Made by a program: the position numbers and the translations under genes
Shown here: piece by piece, positions 55,934 through 64,000 of the stretch
Layout of the letters: each line of letters starts with the position of its first letter
Numbering within the stretch: the stretch's first letter is position 1
The notes under the pieces: model-generated
Told to the model about the DNA's origin: nothing
The model's database searches: none
What the model saw: only the letters and a program-made list of their open reading frames with translations
Assembly: GCF_000151315.2 (NCBI RefSeq)
Contig: NW_011887300.1
Coordinates: 12,614 to 76,613 of the forward strand
Length of the DNA stretch: 64,000 nt
From: Capsaspora owczarzaki ATCC 30864
Taxonomy: Eukaryota; Opisthokonta; Filasterea
Reading direction: 5' to 3'

Positions 55934-56080
55934 CCTGCGTGGCTTTGCTTGTTTTGTACAACATTATTGTCTGAATAATCAATCCCTTGTGGAAATTTGC
56001 CCTTCCTTCTGCCCTGCCCATAAAAAAAAAAGCGAAACAGAATGTCTGCCTGTATTTTTCGTTGCTTTTTGTTGAGATGC

Positions 56081-58696
56081 CTACAGCATATAGTTATTCC
56101 GCCACAGGTGAAGAATGACGTGGCGAATCACAAAGTCCTGGACCGCATCGAGGCCTTGGTCGACAAAAATGGCACCAATGATCGCTTCGAGCAAGTCCGC
56201 CAATACTTTTTGGTGGAATCGGTAGCCAATCACATACTTGTGCAGACCAAGCGAGCCAAACACCTCGGTGAGATGGAGATTGTTGATAATAATGCCCTGC
56301 AGATACTCGAACAGGACAGGCACAGGCTGGTTGTGGTGTCCAGTCAAGAACCGCCCGGTCGTCTTGGTCATGTCCACGCCGTAAACACGCTTGACGTCGG
56401 CTGGCGACCAATGCATCAAGAACTTTTGCACCGAGTACTTGAGAACAGTGTCGCCGACAAAATCCAGGCCTTGGTAGGTCTTGGAGACGGGCAGAATGGC
56501 GGGGTGTGAGTTGTCTGCCGTCAAGGCCATCGCCAGCCACGCCGGTTCGTTGAATCGAACCCCGAGAATCGCCTCCACCTCACGCAGCTTTTCAAACCAG
56601 GGGTGGTCGGGTGTGGTGCGATACAAGCTTCGACCGGAGTCGTACGCGCCCGTCTTGAGGAAGGCCGCCAGCATGCTCGGGGTCATGTAGTGCGCGGCAG
56701 GCCACAGGCCGGCTGCAATGTCGCGCGTGTAGCGGAAGACACCGCCCATGGTGATGGACTCGCCCATGCGAGAGGACGGCAGGAAGAAGAGACGATTGCG
56801 GCTGGGCGGATTGGCCAGCAGCTGGCGGGCCGATTCCAAGGACGGCTGCGGGAAGATGAGTCGGAAGAGATGCTCGAGCGCCGGTGTGGGCGAGCCATTG
56901 TCGGCAATGACAGCACCCAAGACGCTCATCACCAGCTCAGAGCCATGGGCATTGCCAAGCAGCACCTGCCGGTCGTTCGTCAGGATGGGATTGTGGGTCG
57001 AGTATGTTGTTGCGCCGGGTGCGGGGCTGGTGAAGGCGGCGACGTTCACAGAGAAGGCGGGCGGGGTTGAGTGTGCATCCTCGTCTGATCGCTCCCTGTT
57101 CTTGGGCGAGAAGCTCGAAAGCAGCTGTGAGTGGCTGATTTCGCCAGCCATGCTGGGCAGAATGCGCCTTCGGCCCAAGTCGCGCAAGACCACGGCAATG
57201 TCGCTGCGGTGCATCAGGCACGTGGAAAGGAACGTCGCAAAGGACTCTTTGTGGCGATGCAAGCAGTTTGGGCTCAGGCTGGGGAAGAGCGCATGGACGT
57301 AGCCCACCCACCACGTCAGGAAGGTGGTGTCTGCCAGCGTGACGAAGCGCGCCGGCCACCAGTGGGAGCTGGCACCCAGTACACTGAGCCAAATATCATC
57401 CTTGTACCCCTCTGGCATGTCGGCGATGTCCACCTTCGCGGCCATCGGCGTCAGCACCGCGGTCGCGAGCAGCGCTGGGTTTTTAAACTTGTAACCAATC
57501 GCCGTCTCAATGCGCGCCACATCGTTGGCCGTCAGGTGCGAGGCGTCGTTTGCATACGCAAAGCCTTGTTCGTTTTCCATGGCTTCCTCGGTGAGCCCAA
57601 GCTGGTCGAACGCAGCTTTGGCGGCCAAGCGCATTGTTTCGACGTCCTTGGGCGAGTCGCCAAAGTTGGTGTTTGGAATGAAGGTGTCCGGGCTCGGGCA
57701 GTAGATGTCCTTGTTGACGGGGTCTGTCGGCCCTGTGCCTTGGAAGAACTGGTTTGGGTCAAAGTGCCGCTGCTGGTCGCGGCCGTACAGAGCTTGTGTG
57801 GAGATCAAGAGGGCCGTGTCGCGCGATCCGTGGCTGTCGAACAACTTGGCCAGCTCCACGTCTCTCCCTGCCGGTCGAGGGCTTGAATCTCCTCGGCGGA
57901 CGCCATCCACGACCTTGGCACGATACTCGGTGACATGCCGCGCCTGTTGCAGGAACTTTGGGTCTTGCTGAGAAACACGGGTCACGTTCATGGGCGAGTA
58001 CGGCGAGCGAATGTTTAGCACTTTCGCCGAGCTGAAGGGTGGTGACGACGATGGCGGCACTGCAGCAGCAGTAGCAAAAGGAGTAGTAGCAGTAGAAGTA
58101 GCAGCAGCAGCAGCAGCAGGGGCTGAGGTGAGCAGCGGGTGGGAGGTCGGAGGGAACATGCGGCGCTTGACTGTGATGATGGGCGGCGGGGCGGCGATGG
58201 CCCTGCGCCTCTGGTTGAGCGAATCGCGGTTCATTGCGTACTGCAGCACTGAGAGCGAGCGATTGGCGCTGATCCCCCGGCGTACGACTGGAGCAGCCGC
58301 GACGGATGAGGATGAGGACGGGTAGAACGATCGCTCTCGACCTCCTGGAGCAGCAGCAGCAGCAGCAGCAGCAGTTGGTGTTGCTGCGTGACTTGCGCTC
58401 GTGTCAGATGACGATGATGACGATGATGACGATGCGTCTGAGCGGGGTGCCTCGGCGCTGGCTGGGCCTGCATTGGCTGCGGACGTTGACGTTGAGAAGG
58501 ATCGCCGCTCGACGCCCGTCGCCTGTGCCTGCGCCTGCGCCTGCGCCTGTGCCTGTGCCTCGCTCGTCATCGCGATCGTCGGAGCAGTGCTGTTGTTCGC
58601 AGCATCGAGCGCGATTGGGCGCGGCAGAGCGGCTGTCGAGGACGTTGCCAGTCCACGTGCGAGGCGTGCTGAAGCAGCAGCAGCAGCAGCGTGCAT
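56081..58696 (-). CDS. Tandem RNase III-domain protein, probably mitochondrial
   Basis: A single exon of 871 aa. The first 60 residues are rich in Ala, Arg and Ser without acidic residues (MHAAAAAASARLARGLATSS), like a mitochondrial presequence; low-complexity Ser/Ala/Gln runs continue to about residue 230. The C-terminal RNase III domain (about 707-865) has GLDFVGDTVLKYSVQKFL and KVLADLLEAIIGAIFVDQGL. It keeps the second-half Asp and Glu, but the first motif has Asp for the usual Glu, and Gln-Gly where Glu-Arg is common. An earlier region (about 394-620: IETAIGYKFKNPALL; HGSELVMSVLGAVIADNGS) looks like a second, more diverged RNase III domain. No dsRNA-binding domain. It could be a mitoribosomal protein (L44/L57-like) or an rRNA-processing enzyme. 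Confidence 0.75.
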   Translation of the reverse strand: MHAAAAAASARLARGLATSSTAALPRPIALDAANNSTAPTIAMTSEAQAQAQAQAQAQATGVERRSFSTSTSAANAGPASAEAPRSDASSSSSSSSSDTSASHAATPTAAAAAAAAPGGRERSFYPSSSSSVAAAPVVRRGISANRSLSVLQYAMNRDSLNQRRRAIAAPPPIITVKRRMFPPTSHPLLTSAPAAAAAATSTATTPFATAAAVPPSSSPPFSSAKVLNIRSPYSPMNVTRVSQQDPKFLQQARHVTEYRAKVVDGVRRGDSSPRPAGRDVELAKLFDSHGSRDTALLISTQALYGRDQQRHFDPNQFFQGTGPTDPVNKDIYCPSPDTFIPNTNFGDSPKDVETMRLAAKAAFDQLGLTEEAMENEQGFAYANDASHLTANDVARIETAIGYKFKNPALLATAVLTPMAAKVDIADMPEGYKDDIWLSVLGASSHWWPARFVTLADTTFLTWWVGYVHALFPSLSPNCLHRHKESFATFLSTCLMHRSDIAVVLRDLGRRRILPSMAGEISHSQLLSSFSPKNRERSDEDAHSTPPAFSVNVAAFTSPAPGATTYSTHNPILTNDRQVLLGNAHGSELVMSVLGAVIADNGSPTPALEHLFRLIFPQPSLESARQLLANPPSRNRLFFLPSSRMGESITMGGVFRYTRDIAAGLWPAAHYMTPSMLAAFLKTGAYDSGRSLYRTTPDHPWFEKLREVEAILGVRFNEPAWLAMALTADNSHPAILPVSKTYQGLDFVGDTVLKYSVQKFLMHWSPADVKRVYGVDMTKTTGRFLTGHHNQPVPVLFEYLQGIIINNLHLTEVFGSLGLHKYVIGYRFHQKVLADLLEAIIGAIFVDQGLDAVQDFVIRHVILHLWRNNYML

Positions 58697-59106
58697 TGGG
58701 AAAAAAAAAAAAAAAATACAGCCAAGAGACAAAAAGGACTGAGAGAGAAATTGGTGGGTGGAGGGATTTGGAGATTGTTGTCTTGGCTTTGGACGCGGTG
58801 GTTGTTGTTGTTGTCTGAGGATTTTTGGAACTTGGAGATGCATCAAATGGGAGGAGAGGGAGAGAGCTGCGTGGAAATGTACTGTCCTGCACAAATGTTA
58901 GAGCAAAAAGGTTGAGATGGATAGGAGGTCCGACAGATGATTAAATAACACTATTGATGGTGCGCTAACACACACGAAAACAATCACAACAACAAAAACT
59001 AAAGCAACAAACAGTCAAAAAGTTAACGGAGAGCTCGACTTGCGAGGACGCTGCAAAAGCGAGCGGAAAAATGACCACCTGCCCCCACCAAAACCCCCGA
59101 CCCAAT
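58697..59106. other. Spacer between two minus-strand genes
   Basis: Probable leader and promoter of the RNase III gene and 3' end of the DHHC gene. CAACAAC-rich around 58983-59015. No gene seen. Confidence 0.4.
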
Positions 59107-59617
59107 TTACACGGTGAGCAGCTTGTCATAAGAGGACGACGAAATGTGACTCTGCGAGGGCTGGAAGGGATTCAGCCAGCGCCAGCTGGGCTCGGAGCCG
59201 AAAACGTTGGCCAGCTTTGCGCGCAATGCAGCGCGGCGCTGTACAGAACGGACAGGCCCGGCAATGGTGATGGTGGTGGTACCGCTTGCACGCCCCGACG
59301 AGCCTGCCGCATTGGGGAGCAGTGGCGGAATCATCAAAGCCAACGGCGACGACGACGATGAAGGGCCCGGTTGCCCCGCCAAAGCCGGAGCAATTGACTT
59401 TCCAGGGATGGCAGAGGCGGACGCGGGCAGTGCACCTGTTGCAGCGAGCGACAGGGCGGCATTGTTCGCCTGCTGTGCCGCAATCATGTTTTCCAGCTTG
59501 GTTGTCCCGAGAATGGTGGATTGTATCGTGTCGTACAGCATGTACAGACAAAACACGAAAAAGATGACGACTTCGACGGCAAAGAGGATGAGGGCGACAG
59601 TGTCGTCGCTGCTGAGC

Positions 59618-59670
<53 letters not shown>

Positions 59671-60638
59671 GGGTTGCTCGGCTTGCCTTTGCCATATCAA
59701 AGTCGCGAGTAATAGGCATGCAGAGTATAGGCAGAGCATGCAGACGTAGGTCAGAAACAGCATAAAGTACTTGACTGAGAATTCTCCCACGCAGTTGTTA
59801 ATCCTGTCAAAACCAAACAAACAAAAAGCAAACCAAAACAATCCAACACCACAAGTAAGACATCCACGACACCGCCAACGTTCTGACAAAAAAGTGCTGG
59901 CTCATACCATGGGCAGTGGTGATCCATGCGTCGAATGCAGTAGCCGCAGGTAGAGCAGTGGTGAGCGAGAGGAGGCCGGTAGTTTTGGCACTTGTTGCAC
60001 AGCGTGCGAGCTGCCGCAGTCATGCTCGGCTCGTGTACTGCACCACCAATACCATCACAATTGTATGGAACGTGTTTTTTGATCATTCAAGTGAGTGCTC
60101 TGCTCTGAATGATGCAGTTTTGACGATCGCCGTTGTTGATGGACGAAATTTACTTTACCAGTTGAAAAGTCGAGATCGAGCTGCGGCGGTGGAATAACGC
60201 CTGGATCGCACGTCATTGCGCGGAAATGTGACGCCAGCGCCAGCAGCAGCAATGTATGGAACGCTGTTACAATTGACGATTGGTTTCGAAGCGAGTGAGT
60301 GAATGAACGTTGTCGACAACAACGACGTATCCTCCCCCCACTTTCGCTGAGCCATCTCGCCCCTCGTTCCATAGCAAAATCGCATCAAGGGGAGCCACGC
60401 GCGCAATGAACGTCTCACCGAGGAGGTTGACGAGGCCGGCGACCGTGTAGTCGAGGTACGGCAGGATGATGACCCAGGTCGCCACGTAGCCCGCGTAGCC
60501 CAGCATCAGGTACGCGAGGCCCACCGCGAGGAGACCAACCGGATCGTGCTTCATGCAGCGTGGGAAGCGCGGCAGCCCCGGGCGCGTGGGAGGACGCGAC
60601 GAGCGCTGCGACGGCTGCAGCAGCTGACCGGGTGGCAT
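59107..60638 (-). CDS. DHHC palmitoyltransferase (ZDHHC3/7-like), 383 aa
   Basis: Four exons: 60638-60419, 60263-60159, 60037-59908 and 59803-59107; the frame closes exactly. Two membrane spans ([31 protein letters not shown]) precede [12 protein letters not shown], as in Golgi ZDHHC3/7. The zinc-binding Cys-rich domain is [20 protein letters not shown], then RRMDHHCPW with the active Cys near residue 150. The Arg usual before HHC is replaced (PPLAHHC). Two more spans, a TTKLE motif and WLNPF near the end complete the family pattern. Its job is S-acylation of membrane proteins. A run of 17 Asn from a GTT tract (59620-59670) sits in the loop between the last two spans. Confidence 0.93.
59620..59670. 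repeat. (GTT)17 tract coding poly-Asn
   Basis: A perfect trinucleotide repeat within the last exon of the DHHC gene, read on the minus strand as AAC codons. Confidence 0.95.
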
Positions 60639-61137
60639 GAAGGCTGAAGCCGAGGTTGCTGAGAGAAAAAAAAAAAAAAAAAGTGAAGAAGGCTGAAAAT
60701 GCACAGGATATTTAGACTGAGCACTGGTAGGGCGAAATTGAGAGATGCGCAATGCGAAAAGTGCTCACTAGGAGACGCAGAGCAAATTGGCAGTTGGAAC
60801 ATTGAGACAACGCTACGACCAACCCTGGCTGAGCCAAAATCATTCCACTTGCAATTTCCCCTAACTCAAGCATGCAGCAAAAGTGTGCAGAACGAGCCTT
60901 GGTTTGGTGGAGTGGCGCAGTTCGAACAGAGAGAGAGAGCGAGCGAGCGAGGTCCTTTATGATTTGGCTCCTTTTGCATTGTGATTTTCCTTACTTCTTC
61001 CAGCATCATGTCATCCCAATTTCTCAGCTTGTTGTTGTTTCCATGTTTATGTTTGCTATGTTTGTTCCTCTTCCTGAAATGGCGACGGACGGACGCTCAC
61101 TCCACTTCGTTCAGTTCCTTCATTGGCTCAAACGAAC
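60639..61137. promoter_or_regulatory. Shared promoter of DHHC and GPAT genes
   Basis: 499 bp between divergent ATGs. Contains a GAGA/GAGC tract (60930-60947) and an A run (60665-60682). No clear TATA box. Confidence 0.4.
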
Positions 61138-63540
61138 ATGAGTCGCGGGGCGTCGTCTGCCACGCTGCTGCCGCCTGGCGATGCCTCTGACTCTGCCTCA
61201 TCCGTCTCGTCGTCTTCATCGACAACGACTCCTCCTGCTTCAACCACCACGAACACGAACACGAACACTACCATGACTGCTCTCGTCGACGCTCCAGCAG
61301 GCGGCTTGGTGAGTTTTCCTTCCTCTCTTCTCTCTTCTTCTCTCTTCTTCCCTCTGTCTCTCTCTTCTGTCTCTCTCTTCTGTCGCTCTCCTCTTCGTCG
61401 CCTTTCTTCTTCAATCCTGTTGCTCGTGCTTTTCCTTCGCCTTTCATCATCGCTTCTCGTTTGATACACGCGGTCGAAATTGATACACGCGGTCGAAAAC
61501 GAACGATCGCTGGCTTTTTTTTACTGCGATCGCGATCTTGCTTTTTTTTTTCTTTGTTTCCTTCTCGCTCTTTGTCTGCTTATTTATTCTGCATTGTAGC
61601 TTGAATGTGGCAGCCTGCTTGAATGTGGCAGCCTGCACTCACTCTTGGATGCGCTTGACAATCCCCCCTTGCAGTACATTCCGCGCGTCGAATCCTCGCT
61701 CCACCAGTTTGCAGACAGCGAGCCGCAGCTCGTCGTGTCGGAGGTGCGCACGCCGTCCAACTTTGTGGAGGAGAAGATGGCCAAGAACTCGAGCTGGGGC
61801 ATTGGCGACGCATTCTCGCGCCCCACCGCCGCGGAGGAGAAGGACGCCATCCAACGCAAGTACGAGGAGCTCATCTCGGAAGAGTTTCGCCTCCAACTCA
61901 CGCGCGAGAACAACCCGTCCTACAAGCGCAAGACTCAGTAAGGAGGCCGTTTTTTGCATTCATGGTGGTGGTGGTGGTGGTGGTGGTGGTCCTAATCTGA
62001 CTGAAACTTGCACTCTTTCCCGTTCGACTCTTTTGGCAGATTTGGCTTTTTGGACTTGGCCCCGCTTGCCCGAAATGCTGTCCAGTGTCTCGTCCAAGAC
62101 GACTTTACCAAGTGCTTTGAGTCGGCTCGTCGCGATCCGTGGAACTGGAACTTTTACCTCTTTCCGATTTACTACCTTGGCGTCTTTTTCCGTTATTTTA
62201 TTCTCTTCCCAATCCGAGTATGTTCTGGAGAGATGCATTCTGTGTGTTGCGGCATCCGAATTGTTTGCTAACGTTTTACTCACTCTTGCACACATCGTTT
62301 CTGTTTTTGCTTTTCAGCTCATTTGCTTGATAATGGGCTTTGTCTTGTTCGCGCTCGTCATGCCGTTGACTTTTCTTTTGCCCGAGGCACGGCGCTCGCG
62401 ATATCAGCAAAAGTGCGTTCAGCTCCTTGCTACGGTTTTTGGTAAGTTTGAGTTTTTTGACTCTTGCATTTGTTTTTTCTTCTTCTTCTTCTTTTTTCGT
62501 GATGAGATCCACTCGGCTGAGACTTTCGCTGAAGAGTTTGCGTTAATCGCGACAAAATTACACCAAGATCGCTGACATCCCTTTTTTTATTCTTCTCCTT
62601 TCTTGAATTATTCTTTTTCATTTTGCCCTTGCTGAACTGTCTTCTCACCTACGTGCTTGTGTTTGCCTCTCATCTCCCCCCCCCAATTCTAGCCATGTCA
62701 TGGACCGCCGTCATCCGGTACCACGGGACACCACCTCCCCGTCGGGCCAACCAAATTTTTGTCGCCAACCACACATCGCTCATCGACGTCATTGTGCTCA
62801 TGCAAGAACGACCCTATTCGATCGTCGGTCAGCAGCATGTCGGCGTCGTTGCCTTCTGTCAAAAGTACGTGCTTGGGAGCATGCGCAACCTCTGGTTTGA
62901 CCGCATGGCTGCCAAGGACCGCGCGACTGTCGCCAGCCATCTCCACGAGCACATTCAGGACCCGACCAACCCGCCGCTTCTCCTCTTTCCGGAGGGCACG
63001 TGTGTCAACAACGAGTACGTGGTCATGTTCAAGCGCGGTGCGTTTGATTTGAACGCGACCGTCATTCCGATCGCCATCAAGTACAACAAGATTTTCGTTG
63101 ATGCCTTCTGGAACTCGCGCATTCAGTCCTTCCCCCAGCATCTCTTCCGTCTCATGACCTCCTGGTGCGTTGTCGCCGACGTCTGGTTCCTGGAGCCGCA
63201 AACCAAGCTGCCCACCGAATCGTCGACCCAGTTTGCCTCGCGTGTCAAGGAGCTCATCTGCAAACAGGCCGGCCTCGTCTCTGTCGCCTGGGACGGCTAT
63301 CTCAAGCATGTCAAGCCCAATGTGCGCGACAAGGAGGCTCGGCAAAAGATTTTTGCGCACAACCTGCTCTTCCGCTTTGGCATGAATCCCAAGCCTGCTC
63401 CAGCAGCAGCGGTGGCACCCAAAGCTCAAGCAACAGCTGCTACATCATCTTCTTCTTCTCGCCCCGCCGATGCTCACACCGGCGCCTGGATGTCCACCGA
63501 CGGCGACGTTCTTCCAGCAGAGGACAAGAAGAGCTTGTAG
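61138..63540 (+). CDS. Glycerol-3-phosphate acyltransferase, GPAT3/4 type
   Basis: Five exons: 61138-61308, 61675-61937, 62040-62217, 62318-62441 and 62693-63540 (527 aa, frame closes). It acylates glycerol-3-phosphate at the ER, the first step of glycerolipid synthesis. Two membrane stretches (FYLFPIYYLGVFFRYFIL; LICLIMGFVLFALVMPLTF) precede the catalytic block. Motif I is NHTSLID (HX4D) near residue 270; motif III FPEGTCVNN near 344 is specific to GPAT3/4/LPCAT-type enzymes. VIPIAIKYN follows as motif IV. The first exon is Ser/Thr low complexity and the tail is Ala/Ser-rich. The AGPAT/LPCAT relatives are the only real alternative. Confidence 0.95.
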
Positions 63541-64000
63541 AAGAGTCTTCACACAAACCGATCTCTCGTCATTTTTTGCAATTTTTTTTTCGATTTTCGC
63601 TCTCTGTACAGATATATCCGACCTTGTAAAAAGCAATATATTCAGAATCATTTTTTAAACATCCTGATCGCATGTGTCAACAAGGAGTTTTCCGGGTTGG
63701 CAATTCTGGAACTTTGCACCACATTTTCTCTTTTCGATTTTCTCTTGGAGTCAAGGACTTGTACCAGAATGTACGCACACACGTCTTGTTATTTGACTTG
63801 CTTGACCGGTGCCAAGAAGCAAAAGTCGCTGTTTCGGGTCAATTTGCAACACGTTTACCACAAAGCAACTCATTGGCTCACATTCAGCTACACCTCTTTT
63901 ATTGCAAGAAACGCCCTCCGTATTCTTCATCCTACTCAAGGGACACTGTGCAGAACACGTTGAAGCGTCGAGCGTTGTTGTAAAGCCTGTGTTGGTGAAT
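63541..64000. other. 3' flank of GPAT gene; right edge unresolved
   Basis: T-rich 3' sequence. From about 63680 to the edge the composition becomes more balanced and a plus-strand frame is open (63672-63983), but no motif supports a gene. Confidence 0.35.

Overview
This is a stretch of eukaryotic nuclear DNA with many short introns (GT-AG, often with long T runs before the acceptor), compact gene spacing and GC-rich coding sequence. The gene set is opisthokont: a fibronectin-repeat receptor tyrosine kinase, a mahogunin-type E3 ligase, an MMTAG2 homologue, a GPAT3/4-type acyltransferase, a DHHC enzyme and a CNC/Maf-like bZIP. Together with pogo-type and L1-type elements this suggests a unicellular holozoan, most like a filasterean such as Capsaspora. 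The species is inferred, not proven. A 544-base run of N shows that this is a draft assembly.

Layout. 1-1735: 3' end of an L1-type LINE. 1736-4890: a 164-bp satellite array with higher-order copies, containing a 1,042-bp non-autonomous DNA transposon. 5422-10429 (minus): a leucine-rich-repeat/coiled-coil gene and, upstream of it, an unrecognised multi-exon gene. 10732-20021 (minus): a large FN3 receptor tyrosine kinase whose kinase-domain exon is split by a complete-looking 3.2-kb pogo/Tigger-like transposon (11061-14255). 21099-21403: a small 75-aa gene. 21446-26091: a bZIP gene and a secreted carboxylesterase, transcribed divergently. 27514-27760: two identical tRNA-Ile(AAU) genes in inverted orientation. 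28036-37283: a repeat-rich coiled-coil membrane protein, a C2H2 zinc-finger regulator (interrupted by the gap) and the STT3 catalytic subunit of oligosaccharyltransferase. 37569-43254: a SET/Rubisco-LSMT-like methyltransferase with a signal peptide, divergent from cytosolic PheRS beta. 43690-46335: the MGRN1-type RING ligase. 46677-54575: two head-to-head ABCG24/28-type half-transporters. 54766-63540: MMTAG2, a tandem RNase III protein with a likely mitochondrial presequence, a DHHC palmitoyltransferase and GPAT3/4.

Most genes are housekeeping functions in protein synthesis, glycosylation, lipid synthesis, lipid modification and transport. They are not an operon-like pathway. The left third is a dynamic region of satellite, LINE and TA-targeting transposons, and one transposon has broken a signalling receptor. 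The inner repeats and terminal repeats of the small element in the satellite match those of the large element in the receptor, so the two form one mobile family. Exon joins were worked out by hand from splice signals and reading-frame arithmetic. Where the frame closes exactly I treat the model as reliable.
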